From: Ancylomarina subtilis
GTDB taxonomy: Bacteria > Bacteroidota > Bacteroidia > Bacteroidales > Marinifilaceae
DNA length: 64,000 nt
Direction of reading: 5' to 3'
NCBI RefSeq assembly: GCF_004217115.1
Contig: NZ_SHKN01000002.1
Span: forward strand, 186,001-250,000
Shown here in pieces: positions 8,642-17,485 of the stretch (positions are counted from its first letter, which is position 1; every line of letters begins with the position of its first letter). Both the position numbers and the translations under genes were made by a program. The notes beneath the pieces are model-generated. The model was not told where the DNA came from. It made no database searches and saw only the letters and a list, made by a program, of their open reading frames with translations.

Positions 8642-10015
8642 TTATTTTTTTATCCGTTTGACCTGACTTTCAACACTTCCTTTGGCAAATTTGGTTTCGA
8701 TGATATCATCTTCTTTCAGTTGACTGACATCTTTTACGATTTTACCTTGGTTAAGTGTTAAAGTGTAGCCCTTTTTCAGGATGTTTTCAGGATCAGCGTA
8801 TTTGGCACTTTGCTCGAAAAGTTCGAGTTGATGTTTGTGTTTATTAAAAAATCGACGACTTACGTTTCTTTGTTTTAAAAGAAATTGATTGAGATTCATT
8901 TGTTCCATATCAAGTAGATGCTTGATATTCAACTTTAAATCGAAAGAGTAAGTCTGTAATTGATGTTTTGAGTTACGCAATAGACTTTTGCCAGAAGCAA
9001 TGATGCTTTGTCTGGCCATATCCAGTTGGTTATTTTTGTTGGCTAATATCTGACGAACTTGAGGGGTGAACTTTTGTGACAGTTGCTGTAGTCGATCAGA
9101 GGATTCTATTAGAATATCCTGGATACTGGCGATAAAATTCTCCTGTAGTCCTTCGTGATAGGCTTCGCATTCGTCAAAACAATCGATTAAGAATTCGGCA
9201 GCAGCCGTTGGCGTCTTTACTTTCACATTAGCCACCATATCTACGACACTTTCATCACGTTCATGACCAATTCCGGAAATGACTGGAATTGGGAATTGTG
9301 CAATATTTTGAGCCAGGGCATAAGTATCGAAGCAATTGAGATCAGAAGTTGAACCGCCACCGCGGATGATAACCACAACATCAAAAATATCTTCGTAAGC
9401 ATATATTTTCTCTAAGGTTTCTATGATAGATGCCTCTGCCTGATTCCCTTGCATAATAGCCGGGAATAGTTTGTGGTGAAATTTATATCCTTGTGAATTA
9501 GTATCCAGTTGATTCACAAAATCTTCATAACCGGCTGCCGTTGGTGATGATATAAGGGCTATAGTTTTTGGAATTTCCGGAAACAGAAGATCCCGATTCA
9601 TATCAAAGACACCTTCTTGTTTTAATTTATCGATAACCTCTTTTTTCCTTCGAGCCATATCACCCAAGGTATATGTGGGATCAATATCCTTAATATTTAG
9701 GCTGTAGCCATATATTTCCTGGAACTCGACACTAACTTTTATCAAAACTTTAATCCCGGAACTAAGAGTTTGTCCTGTACTGGTTTTGAAATAAGGATGA
9801 AGCATTCTAAAGGTGTATGCCCATATCGTCGCACGCGCTTTAGCTGTAATCTGGTCGGTGTTTTCGTCTTTTTCGATTAGTTCCAGATAGCAATGTCCTG
9901 TTTGAGTTTGCCTCAGTTCTGATATTTCGGCAATCACCCAAATTTCATCCGAAAAGGCATTGGATAAATGCGATTTAATTTGATTGTTGAGCTGATATAA
10001 GGATATGCCTTTCAC
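8642..10015 (-). CDS. xseA: Exodeoxyribonuclease VII large subunit
   Basis: This is the catalytic subunit of exonuclease VII, 457 residues. It has an N-terminal OB-fold (about 1-105), then the nuclease domain with ALISSPTAAGYEDF, VIIRGGGSTSDLNCFD and GIGHERDESVVDMVAN. A long helical region (about 280-420) is followed by the short C-terminal segment GYTLTLNQGK. It acts in the cytoplasm in mismatch repair and DNA-damage processing. xseB follows directly. There is no sign of truncation. Confidence 0.95.
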   Translation of the reverse strand: MKGISLYQLNNQIKSHLSNAFSDEIWVIAEISELRQTQTGHCYLELIEKDENTDQITAKARATIWAYTFRMLHPYFKTSTGQTLSSGIKVLIKVSVEFQEIYGYSLNIKDIDPTYTLGDMARRKKEVIDKLKQEGVFDMNRDLLFPEIPKTIALISSPTAAGYEDFVNQLDTNSQGYKFHHKLFPAIMQGNQAEASIIETLEKIYAYEDIFDVVVIIRGGGSTSDLNCFDTYALAQNIAQFPIPVISGIGHERDESVVDMVANVKVKTPTAAAEFLIDCFDECEAYHEGLQENFIASIQDILIESSDRLQQLSQKFTPQVRQILANKNNQLDMARQSIIASGKSLLRNSKHQLQTYSFDLKLNIKHLLDMEQMNLNQFLLKQRNVSRRFFNKHKHQLELFEQSAKYADPENILKKGYTLTLNQGKIVKDVSQLKEDDIIETKFAKGSVESQVKRIKK

Positions 10016-10077
10016 AGATGGGAGTTTATTTGATAAGATAAATTGATTATGTGTTCTCTGTACGTCTTACAAAATAG

Positions 10078-10881
10078 TTATTTTCTTCTTTGTTTCATCA
10101 AATATTCAGTGGGGTTCTCAATATAATGTTCGGGGTCAATATCCTTGTTTTTGTTTGCTTCCATGGCATCCAATTCTCTTTGTTGAATGGCATCAATTTC
10201 ATCCTGATTATTGGCAACACCCATTGTGTATATTATCGTTTTATTAATCTGACCCTTTGGTGTGTAAAAGATCCACTTTTCATGTCGTTTGCCGTTCTTG
10301 TAAAATCCATCAATTTTAATAATGCCATTGTTATAATAGGTTGTGAAAGCATTATTTAATTTACCATTTAAATAGTGAGCACTGATGATTTTTTTTCCAG
10401 ACCTGTTATAACGAATCCACTTTCCGTGTTTAAGGTTATTTTTATATTCATAGGTTTCGTATTCTTGGCTATTGGGATAGTAATACGTGCTTAATCCATC
10501 CTTTTTTCCATCCACATAATATTCCTGAATCAGAATCTGTTCGTTTTTGTCAAAATATTGCCACAACGAATCTTTCTTTTTGTTTGTATAGTTACCACTA
10601 GCAGCTAATTGTCCATAGGTATTGTATAGTTTTGCTTTGGCATTTTTCCCTTTATTAGAAAATAATAAATGTGCTTTTAGTGCTCCATTGTCATGATAAC
10701 GAAGCATCTCACCTTCAGGATAGCCATCTTTGAAGTTTCCGGCATATATTTTTCTTCCCATTGGAGTGGTATTTTCCCAATAGCCCTGTTTGCGCCCCTG
10801 TTCATCTTCTTGATTGATGTTTTGAGCGGATAGAGTCAATGAAAATAGGAAGATCAAGCTGAAAGAAATGAATTTTGACAT
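10078..10881 (-). CDS. Secreted YwqK/MORN-2 repeat protein
   Basis: This 267-residue protein has a signal peptide (..SLTLSAQ, residues 1-19) and a run of about eight MORN-2-type repeats of 22-24 residues. Examples are GRKQGYWENTTPMGRKIYAGNFKDG, DGKKDGLSTYYYPNSQEYE and NGKRHEKWIFYTPKGQ. Databases often call this family 'YwqK antitoxin', but nothing here suggests a toxin partner. The protein is probably periplasmic or surface exposed, of unknown role. It is transcribed in the same direction as xseA, with 62 bases between them. Confidence 0.7.
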   Translation of the reverse strand: MSKFISFSLIFLFSLTLSAQNINQEDEQGRKQGYWENTTPMGRKIYAGNFKDGYPEGEMLRYHDNGALKAHLLFSNKGKNAKAKLYNTYGQLAASGNYTNKKKDSLWQYFDKNEQILIQEYYVDGKKDGLSTYYYPNSQEYETYEYKNNLKHGKWIRYNRSGKKIISAHYLNGKLNNAFTTYYNNGIIKIDGFYKNGKRHEKWIFYTPKGQINKTIIYTMGVANNQDEIDAIQQRELDAMEANKNKDIDPEHYIENPTEYLMKQRRK

Positions 10882-11085
10882 GAGTTTATACTTAATGTGT
10901 TGGATCTGTTAGTGTTGAATATTTAAATTGTTCTCTCTCAAAAATAGTAAGAATTTGTGAGAGAATAGTCGTTTGGGAGAAAGGCAAAATAATAAATGAT
11001 ATTCAGACTTCTGAGGATACTTTGAAAGATATGGAGAGCTATTTTAGTGCTGAACTGTGTTTGTAAGTTTTTAACTTGATAAAAT

Positions 11086-11123
11086 AAAAAATGCCTACTG
11101 AAAATTATCAGTAGGCATTTTTT
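11086..11123 (-). terminator. dnaK terminator
   Basis: A long stem AAAATGCCTACTGA/TCAGTAGGCATTTT lies about 50 bases beyond the dnaK stop codon, with a T run in the minus direction. Confidence 0.88.
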
Positions 11124-11173
11124 TATATTGAAGAAGCAGACGTGAATTGTCACGTTTACTTCTTAACTTTTAA

Positions 11174-13081
11174 TTACTTCACTTCTTCGAAGTCAACATC
11201 AGTTACTTCATCGTCAGCTTTAGTTTGCTGTCCGCCTTGAGCACCTGCATCAGGTCCTGGCTGTCCAGCTTGTTCTTGAGCTTGAGCGTTGTAGATATCC
11301 TGAGATGCTGCCTGGAATACAGTATTCAATTCTTCAATAGCTGCATTGATTGCTTCAACATCCTGAGCTTTATGAGCTTCTTTCAATTTATTAAGAGCAT
11401 CTTCAATTGGCTGTTTTTTGTCAGCTGGTAATTTATCACCAATCTCTTTCAATTGTTTTTCAGTTTGGAAGATTGTACTGTCTGCCTTATTCAAGGTGTC
11501 AACCTTCTCCTTAGCCTTATTGTCAGCTTCTTCATTTGCTTTTGCTTCGTCTCTCATACGTGAGATTTCTTCATCTGATAATCCAGAAGAAGCCTCAATA
11601 CGAATTGACTGCTCTTTTCCTGTTCCTTTATCCTTAGCAGATACGTTTAGGATACCATTTGCATCAATATCGAACGTTACTTCGATTTGTGGTACACCAC
11701 GCTGTGCTGGAGGAATGTTATCTAAGTTGAAACGACCGATAGTCTTGTTGCCATTTGCCATTGGACGCTCACCTTGTAGTACGTGAATGTCTACAGAAGG
11801 CTGGTTGTCGGCAGCAGTGGTAAAGGTTTCAGTTTTCTTAGTTGGAATAGTTGTATTAGCTTCGATAAGCTTAGTCATTACACCACCCATTGTTTCGATA
11901 CCCATTGAAAGTGGAGTCACATCCAAAAGAAGAACGTCCTTAACTTCACCAGTTAATACACCACCCTGAATAGCAGCACCTACAGCAACAACCTCATCAG
12001 GGTTAACACCTTTTGATGGCGCTTTGCCGAAGAACTCCTGAACGATATTCTGAATAGCAGGAATACGAGTTGATCCACCTACTAAGATAACCTCATCAAT
12101 TTCTGATTTAGTAATACCCGCATCTTTAAGAGCTAGTTTACATGGCTCAAGTACAGCTTGAATTAATTTATCAGCCAGTTGTTCAAATTGAGCACGAGAT
12201 AATGTTCTAACCAAGTGTTTAGGCATACCGTTTACAGGCATGATATATGGCAAGTTGATTTCAGTGCTTGTTGAGCTTGACAATTCAACTTTGGCTTTTT
12301 CAGCAGCTTCTTTTAAACGCTGAAGAGCCATTGCATCTTTACGAAGATCTAAGTTCTCATCTTTAAGGAATTCTTCTGCCAACCAGTCAATAATGATTTG
12401 GTCGAAATCGTCACCACCTAAGTGAGTATCACCATTGGTTGATTTTACTTCGAAAACGCCGTCACCTAATTCCAGAACCGAGATATCAAAAGTACCACCA
12501 CCAAGGTCGAATACGGCAATCTTCATGTCGTGATCTTTCTTATCCAGACCATAAGCCAATGAAGCTGCTGTAGGCTCATTAATAATACGCTTAACAGTTA
12601 AACCTGCAATCTCACCAGCTTCTTTAGTCGCCTGACGTTGTGCATCGTTAAAATATGCAGGAACGGTAATTACAGCTTCTGTTACTTCTTGTCCTAAATA
12701 ATCTTCAGCAGTTTTCTTCATTTTTTGAAGAGTCATTGCTGAAATTTCTTGTGGAGAATATTTACGATCGTCGATTAATACACGTGGAGTGTTGTTGTCG
12801 CCTTTAACGACTTTATAAGGTACACGTTCGATTTCTTTAGTTACTTTATCGTATGTTTCACCCATGAAACGCTTGATAGAAGAAATCGTTTTAGTTGGGT
12901 TAGTAATCGCTTGACGTTTTGCAGGATCACCAATCTTTCTTTCTCCGTTTTCAATAAAAGCCACAATAGATGGTGTGGTTCTTTTTCCTTCGCTGTTAGG
13001 AATTACAACTGGTTCATTTCCTTCCATTACAGAAACACAAGAGTTGGTTGTTCCTAAGTCGATTCCAATAATCTTACCCAT
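11174..13081 (-). CDS. dnaK: Chaperone DnaK (Hsp70)
   Basis: This is the ATP-dependent Hsp70 chaperone, 635 residues. The N-terminal ATPase domain starts [14 protein letters not shown] and contains [20 protein letters not shown] and [14 protein letters not shown]. The substrate-binding domain follows ([30 protein letters not shown]). The C-terminal lid ends in a Gly/Gln/Pro-rich linker and the EEVK tail that partners recognise. It works with DnaJ and GrpE, neither of which is in the window. The gene is monocistronic with a terminator. Its 400-base upstream region carries a cluster of TGNCA pentamers that may control heat-shock expression. Confidence 0.98.
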   Translation of the reverse strand: MGKIIGIDLGTTNSCVSVMEGNEPVVIPNSEGKRTTPSIVAFIENGERKIGDPAKRQAITNPTKTISSIKRFMGETYDKVTKEIERVPYKVVKGDNNTPRVLIDDRKYSPQEISAMTLQKMKKTAEDYLGQEVTEAVITVPAYFNDAQRQATKEAGEIAGLTVKRIINEPTAASLAYGLDKKDHDMKIAVFDLGGGTFDISVLELGDGVFEVKSTNGDTHLGGDDFDQIIIDWLAEEFLKDENLDLRKDAMALQRLKEAAEKAKVELSSSTSTEINLPYIMPVNGMPKHLVRTLSRAQFEQLADKLIQAVLEPCKLALKDAGITKSEIDEVILVGGSTRIPAIQNIVQEFFGKAPSKGVNPDEVVAVGAAIQGGVLTGEVKDVLLLDVTPLSMGIETMGGVMTKLIEANTTIPTKKTETFTTAADNQPSVDIHVLQGERPMANGNKTIGRFNLDNIPPAQRGVPQIEVTFDIDANGILNVSAKDKGTGKEQSIRIEASSGLSDEEISRMRDEAKANEEADNKAKEKVDTLNKADSTIFQTEKQLKEIGDKLPADKKQPIEDALNKLKEAHKAQDVEAINAAIEELNTVFQAASQDIYNAQAQEQAGQPGPDAGAQGGQQTKADDEVTDVDFEEVK

Positions 13082-13162
13082 TTTATTATTTATTTAAGTT
13101 TTTAATATTCGATTTTGTTTTTGAGTTCATTTTTAAACTCGATTGGATTTAATCAAAGCCTG

Positions 13163-13247
13163 TGCCAATATATTTTCTGCCAAAAGCAATGCATATTTGG
13201 CACTGAGATTGTCAAAAAACGGCTTTTACATGTCAGAATTGCTGCCA
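13163..13247. promoter_or_regulatory. TGNCA pentamer cluster upstream of dnaK
   Basis: Six TGNCA pentamers occur in 85 bases, at 13163, 13178, 13198, 13210, 13231 and 13243. Two pairs are exactly 12 bases apart (13198/13210 and 13231/13243), and those pairs are themselves 33 bases apart. The outer GTGCCAA (13162-13168) and TTGGCAC (13197-13203) form an inverted repeat, as do CATGTC (13229-13234) and GACATG (13252-13257). It may be the operator/promoter region of dnaK. No CIRCE element is seen. Confidence 0.45.
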
Positions 13248-13381
13248 AAAAGACATGATTGCGTCATCAATCACGAAAGAATAGTTTGTGTTTGGAGCAA
13301 GTATCCTGTGACTATCAGATTAAAAGTCGAGTTTGTCTTTGTTTATAGAATATTCTCGTCCATCTAGTTTATCTCTAACTG

Positions 13382-13413
13382 TTTCAACTTATTTCAATCT
13401 TTTTCTAACTTTG
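13382..13413 (+). promoter_or_regulatory. Promoter of panB unit
   Basis: TAACTTTG at 13406-13413 fits the TAnnTTTG -7 box, with TTTC at 13382-13385 twenty bases upstream as a -33-like element. The panB start codon is 69 bases downstream of the -7 box. Confidence 0.5.
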
Positions 13414-13481
13414 CGGAGTAAAGTTGCAATACTTAAAGTAGCTTTGCAGATTGAACTGTTTAAAAATTAGCAACAAAAAAA

Positions 13482-14300
13482 ATGTCAATTCATAAAGAAT
13501 CAATTAAACGAGTGACCACTCATATTCTTTCGGAGATGAAGCTGAAAGGAGAAAAAATTGCCATGTTAACATCTTACGATTATTCAATGGCTAGTATAGT
13601 TGATAAGGCAGGTGTGGATGTGATTCTAGTTGGAGACTCTGCTTCGAATGTGATGGCGGGTCATGAAACAACACTTCCAATAACTTTGGATCAAATGATA
13701 TACCATGGCGCTTCGGTGGTTCGGGCTGTCAATCGTGCATTAGTTGTTGTCGACTTACCTTTTGGAACTTACCAGGGAAACTCGAAAGAGGCTTTATGTT
13801 CTTCTATTCGTATCATGAAGGAATGTAGTGCTGATGCCGTAAAGTTGGAAGGTGGACGTGAGATCCTGGAATCGGTTAATCGTATTTTATCAGCAGGTAT
13901 TCCTGTAATGGGACATTTGGGATTAACCCCGCAGTCGATTCATAAATTTGGGACTTATGCCGTTCGGGCAAAAGAGGAGGAAGAAGCTCAAAAATTATTG
14001 GAAGATGCTAAAATGCTAGAAGAGGCGGGTTGTTTTGCCATTGTTTTAGAAAAAATACCAGCAAGTTTGGCAACTAAAGTTGCTGAATCAATTTCAATTC
14101 CGGTTATCGGAATTGGTGCAGGAGGTGGCGTTGATGGTCAGGTTTTAGTTGCACATGATATGCTGGGAATTACACAGGAGTTTTCGCCACGTTTTTTAAG
14201 ACGATATCACAATTTGTTTGCCGAAATGAAGGGGGCAGTTGAGAATTATATCGAAGATGTGAAGTCGAAAGATTTTCCAAACGAAAGAGAGCAATATTAA
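13482..14300 (+). CDS. panB: Ketopantoate hydroxymethyltransferase
   Basis: This enzyme adds a hydroxymethyl group from methylene-tetrahydrofolate to 2-oxoisovalerate, giving ketopantoate for pantothenate and CoA. The 272-residue length is typical. Motifs include [30 protein letters not shown] (Mg-binding Asp at 52), [23 protein letters not shown] and [15 protein letters not shown]. It is the first gene of a two-gene unit with the pseudouridine synthase 53 bases downstream. Other pantothenate genes are absent from the window. Confidence 0.96.
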   Translation: MSIHKESIKRVTTHILSEMKLKGEKIAMLTSYDYSMASIVDKAGVDVILVGDSASNVMAGHETTLPITLDQMIYHGASVVRAVNRALVVVDLPFGTYQGNSKEALCSSIRIMKECSADAVKLEGGREILESVNRILSAGIPVMGHLGLTPQSIHKFGTYAVRAKEEEEAQKLLEDAKMLEEAGCFAIVLEKIPASLATKVAESISIPVIGIGAGGGVDGQVLVAHDMLGITQEFSPRFLRRYHNLFAEMKGAVENYIEDVKSKDFPNEREQY

Positions 14301-14353
14301 GAATTTATAAATATTGAATTAGTGATTTTAGATTGCTAATGATACATTGACAT

Positions 14354-15067
14354 ATGGCAAAAGAAAAAAGATTAGAGGTATTGTATGAGGATAATCATAT
14401 TATAGCTGTAAATAAGCGAAGAGGCGATATCGTTCAGGGAGACAAAACCGGAGATGAGCCTTTGAGCGAAATGGTAAAGGCTTACATTAAAGAGAAATAC
14501 AATAAGCCAGGCGATGTTTATTTAGGCTTGCCTCACAGACTGGATAGACCTGTTAGTGGTGTTGTAATTTTTGCTAAAACAAGCAAGGCTCTTACTCGTC
14601 TGAATTTAATGTTTCAACAAAAAGGAGAGGAAGTTCGTAAGGTTTACTGGGCTATTGTAAGTAGTTGTCCTAGACTTGAAGAAGAAGTTCTGACACACTT
14701 CTTATTGAAAAATGAAGAAAGAAATAAGAGTAATGTTTTCGATAAGAAGAAAAAAGGGGCCAAAGAATCGACTTTAGAGTACAAACTTTTGACTCGATCA
14801 CAGAAGTATTACTTATTGGAGGTTAAACTACATACAGGACGTCATCATCAAATTCGTGCTCAGCTGGCAAGAATTGGTTGTCCGATTCGTGGTGACTTGA
14901 AATATGGTTACCCTCGTTCGAACAAAGGGGGAGGTATCGACCTTCATGCACGTGAAATTAGTTTCATGCATCCGGTAAAACAGGAACCGATTACCATTAA
15001 GGCACCGATTCCTAAAAACGATAATCTTTGGAAAGAGTTATACCATTTGGTTATAGGTAAATCTTAA
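14354..15067 (+). CDS. RluA-family pseudouridine synthase
   Basis: This enzyme isomerises a specific uridine in rRNA or tRNA to pseudouridine. The catalytic motif HRLDRPVSG (61-69, Asp64) is intact. The RluA-type later motifs LHTGRHHQIRAQLA and GDLKYG are present too. At 237 residues it has no S4 domain, as in the short single-domain RluA group (RluA/TruC-like). The target base cannot be assigned from sequence. It is co-oriented with panB, 53 bases downstream, and a bidirectional terminator follows. Confidence 0.9.
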   Translation: MAKEKRLEVLYEDNHIIAVNKRRGDIVQGDKTGDEPLSEMVKAYIKEKYNKPGDVYLGLPHRLDRPVSGVVIFAKTSKALTRLNLMFQQKGEEVRKVYWAIVSSCPRLEEEVLTHFLLKNEERNKSNVFDKKKKGAKESTLEYKLLTRSQKYYLLEVKLHTGRHHQIRAQLARIGCPIRGDLKYGYPRSNKGGGIDLHAREISFMHPVKQEPITIKAPIPKNDNLWKELYHLVIGKS

Positions 15068-15089
15068 GGATAATTCAGCGATAAAATAA

Positions 15090-15138
15090 AAATGGCTAAA
15101 TCTTCAGCATATGTTTGAGGATTTAGCCATTTCTTTTT
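15090..15138. terminator. Bidirectional terminator
   Basis: The 13-bp stem AAATGGCTAAATC/GATTTAGCCATTT (15090-15102, 15120-15132) has T-rich flanks on both strands. It lies between the convergent pseudouridine synthase and cdd genes. Confidence 0.85.
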
Positions 15139-15153
15139 TACGAACGCTGAGGT

Positions 15154-15645
15154 TTACTCGTCGAGCATGTCTTTTTCGAAATAAAGAGGCAGTAATTGCT
15201 TGATGTTTTCTATTTCGAATATCTGTTTTTGTCCATAAAGGAAAACTTGCATGGGGGTATTGTGACGCTCTTCGGTTTCCAATAAAACCTGACGGCAGCT
15301 CCCACAAGGTGGAATAGGTCTTTCAAGAAATTGCCCATTGTTATAACAAGCAATTGCAATGCTTTTAACAGGGATATTAGGGTATTTTGAATTGGCATAA
15401 AACATGGCAACTCTTTCGGCACATAAACCTGACGGATAGGCTGAGTTTTCCTGATTACTTCCCTGAATGATTTCGCCATTCTCAAGTAATATAGCAGCTC
15501 CAACACTAAATTTTGAATATGGGGAATATGATGACTGAGTGGCTTCTTTGGCTTTATTAATCAATTCTTGATTGATAGAATCAAGTTCTTCGATTGAATT
15601 GTATTCTAGAACAGTTGTAATTAGTTGAGTTTTCTTCATTACCAT
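15154..15645 (-). CDS. cdd: Cytidine deaminase
   Basis: This enzyme deaminates cytidine and deoxycytidine to uridine and deoxyuridine in pyrimidine salvage. The zinc site is of the homotetrameric, three-cysteine type: Cys75 and Glu77 in LCAERVA, and Cys114 and Cys117 in PPCGSCRQV. The 163 residues are slightly longer than the usual 130-140 because of about 25 extra N-terminal residues. The substrate-binding segment FSVGAAIL and the NQENSAYPSG loop are intact. It is monocistronic. Confidence 0.93.
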   Translation of the reverse strand: MVMKKTQLITTVLEYNSIEELDSINQELINKAKEATQSSYSPYSKFSVGAAILLENGEIIQGSNQENSAYPSGLCAERVAMFYANSKYPNIPVKSIAIACYNNGQFLERPIPPCGSCRQVLLETEERHNTPMQVFLYGQKQIFEIENIKQLLPLYFEKDMLDE

Positions 15646-15886
15646 ACAAATTTCCTGATAAATAATTTTTTATTACAAATTAACGGAGAATAGTAGGATT
15701 GTATTTTGATTTCCTATTTTTATGGTTGTTTACTAGAAGTGGCGATAAAGATATAGAATTATTATTAATATTTTGTAAAGGTGTATTTTTAATCCCTTTT
15801 GAAAATCATATTTTTCAAATATTGAAATCGACAATAAGCCTCTGGTTAATGATAGATTACGGTTCTAATATTATAAAGAAAGATAT

Positions 15887-16801
15887 ATGAAATTACATAA
15901 GCCTCTACTGATTTTTATTGTTTGTTGTCTGTTCTCAACACTGACTTTTGCCGAGAAAAACCCGAGGAAGGTTTATATTGACAAATACAAAGAATTGGCA
16001 ATTCTTGAAATGCAACGTACAGGAATACCTGCCAGTATAACTTTAGCACAAGGCTTGCTCGAATCAGGCAATGGAAATTCAACTTTGGCTACAAAAGCCA
16101 ATAATCATTTTGGAATAAAATGTCACGATTGGACCGGACCATCGATTAAAATTGATGATGATAGGAAAAATGAGTGTTTTAGAAAGTATAAAGATCCTTA
16201 TCAGTCCTACAAAGATCATTCTGAATTTTTGACGAAAAGATCACGTTATGAATTCTTATTCAAACTGAAACCAACCGATTATAAAGGCTGGGCCAGGGGA
16301 TTGAAAAAAGCGGGTTATGCTACCCACCCTAAATATGCTCGCATGCTGATCGATATTATTGAGGAGGAGGAGTTATATCTTTTTGATAGTAATACCAATA
16401 GAAATCAGTCCAGTCATCATGAAAAATCAAAATTTGAGAAGAGTCTAGGTGATTTAGATCTAAGGTTAGAGGTTGCCAATGGGGTTCATTTTATTAAGGT
16501 TATAAAGGGAGATACTTTTTACAATTTAGAAAAGAATATGGGGGTTAGCCGAGCCAAATTGTTGAAATATAATGAACTTCCTAAAGACTATGTTTTAAGT
16601 ATAGATCAAATTTTATATTTCCATAAAAAAAGGAATAAGGCGGCCAGAGGATACAATTTCCACCTGGTAAAAGCGGGTGAGACTTTGTACGATATTTCTC
16701 AGAAGTATTGTGTGAAGCTTAAGAGAATTCGAAAGTTTAATGGTTTTTCTAAGAAACATGAAGTTTCTGCAGGCGACAGGGTTTATTTACGCAAAAGATA
16801 A
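15887..16801 (+). CDS. Secreted glucosaminidase (GH73) with two LysM domains
   Basis: This 304-residue peptidoglycan hydrolase has a signal peptide (1-22) and a FlgJ/GH73-type N-acetylglucosaminidase domain (about 28-165). That domain carries the catalytic Glu59 in LAQGLLESGNGNSTLA and the NNHFGIKC motif. Two LysM modules follow, at about 195-242 (VIKGDTFYNLEKNMGVSRAKL) and 256-302 (VKAGETLYDISQKYCVKLKRI). LysM modules bind the sugar backbone, so the enzyme probably acts in wall turnover or cell separation in the periplasm. It is monocistronic; no terminator is evident directly after it. Confidence 0.9.
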   Translation: MKLHKPLLIFIVCCLFSTLTFAEKNPRKVYIDKYKELAILEMQRTGIPASITLAQGLLESGNGNSTLATKANNHFGIKCHDWTGPSIKIDDDRKNECFRKYKDPYQSYKDHSEFLTKRSRYEFLFKLKPTDYKGWARGLKKAGYATHPKYARMLIDIIEEEELYLFDSNTNRNQSSHHEKSKFEKSLGDLDLRLEVANGVHFIKVIKGDTFYNLEKNMGVSRAKLLKYNELPKDYVLSIDQILYFHKKRNKAARGYNFHLVKAGETLYDISQKYCVKLKRIRKFNGFSKKHEVSAGDRVYLRKR

Positions 16802-16995
16802 GTTTAAAAATATTCCAGAGGAAAGAGAAAGACTATGTATTTATTAAAGAAGCGTTTTCTTTTGCTTTGAAGAAATTGCAAAAAATAACTTCTGATTTGA
16901 AGTCGCCTGAAGAGGGGCTTGAAAAAAAGGAGCAGTTTGGATTTCGGGTAGCATACCAACCTGTAATGTCGAAAAATAGAGTTTTTAATAAATAA
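16801..16995 (+). pseudogene. Open frame without start codon, possible gene remnant
   Basis: Between the LysM hydrolase and the small lipoprotein, one frame stays open for 65 codons with protein-like composition, e.g. DYVFIKEAFSFALKKLQ and VAYQPVMSKNRV. It has no upstream ATG or GTG; the frame begins after a TGA at about 16759 inside the hydrolase gene. It could be the tail of a decayed gene or chance. I do not recognise a family. Confidence 0.25.
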
Positions 16996-17005
16996 TAATT
17001 TCGTT

Positions 17006-17344
17006 ATGAATAAATATCTTATGACCAGTCTTATTGGCCTAGCTATGTGTAGCTGTTCTATTACTCAAACTGTAGTAGAAGCTCCTTCGAGAATTAATAT
17101 ACCTAAGAATGCTTTATTTATTTCTCAATCAGGAACGGAATCGAATGTGTTGCAAACACTTATCGATTTGGAAAATAATGAGATGGTTGTTTTGACTTAC
17201 AATCATTCTAATTTAATAAATGTAACAAGAACAGGCATAATTTTAAATCCTAACGATTATAAGCACTCTGTTGTAAAAGGAACTGATGCTCCTTTTGAGG
17301 AGGAAGTGGAACCACCTAAACCAGCAATAGTTGAAGAGAAATAG
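17006..17344 (+). CDS. Small lipoprotein of unknown function
   Basis: This is a 112-residue protein with a short lipoprotein signal: MNKYLMTSLIGLAMC, with the lipobox LAMC at 12-15 and Cys15 as the likely acylated residue. The mature part contains SGTESNVLQTLIDLENNEMVVLTYN and a Pro/Glu-rich tail (EEEVEPPKPAIVEEK). No known domain is recognised. It would be anchored in the inner or outer membrane facing the periplasm. It ends at a bidirectional terminator shared with the fad operon. Confidence 0.6.
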   Translation: MNKYLMTSLIGLAMCSCSITQTVVEAPSRINIPKNALFISQSGTESNVLQTLIDLENNEMVVLTYNHSNLINVTRTGIILNPNDYKHSVVKGTDAPFEEEVEPPKPAIVEEK

Positions 17345-17440
17345 TTCAAGAATCATAGTCTGCATCCATTTGATGTAGATTATCTTACTACCCGATTATG
17401 ACACGAAAAATAAAGTGGTGAATTTTTATGATTTAAAAAA

Positions 17441-17485
17441 CCTCTTATTACCAAATTGACGTTTAGCAATAAGAGGCTTTTTATT
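17441..17485. terminator. Bidirectional terminator
   Basis: The stem CCTCTTATT/AATAAGAGG (17441-17449, 17468-17476) has an A run on the left and a T run on the right, so it can end transcription from both sides. It separates the small lipoprotein from the fad operon. Confidence 0.8.

Noticed and set aside
10078-10881. YwqK protein as antitoxin of a toxin-antitoxin pair
   Set aside because: The label is carried over from a family name. The protein is secreted and has no small toxin partner beside it.
10938-11153. Possible 71-residue gene on the minus strand next to dnaK
   Set aside because: It runs through the dnaK terminator stem, has no recognisable family and an odd Phe/Leu/Lys composition; most likely chance.
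13168-13215. Sigma-54-like promoter (TGGCAC-N5-TTG) near dnaK
   Set aside because: The essential GC of the -12 element is missing on both strands and no sigma-54 activator is nearby; the motif is better explained as TGNCA pentamers.
13143-13367. Possible 74-residue gene on the + strand inside the dnaK-panB gap
   Set aside because: It overlaps the TGNCA cluster and promoter region, has no known motif and no supporting start signal.
15699-15890. Possible 63-residue leader gene before the LysM hydrolase
   Set aside because: It has only a TTG start, no family, and ends overlapping the hydrolase ATG; composition looks like A/T-rich spacer.
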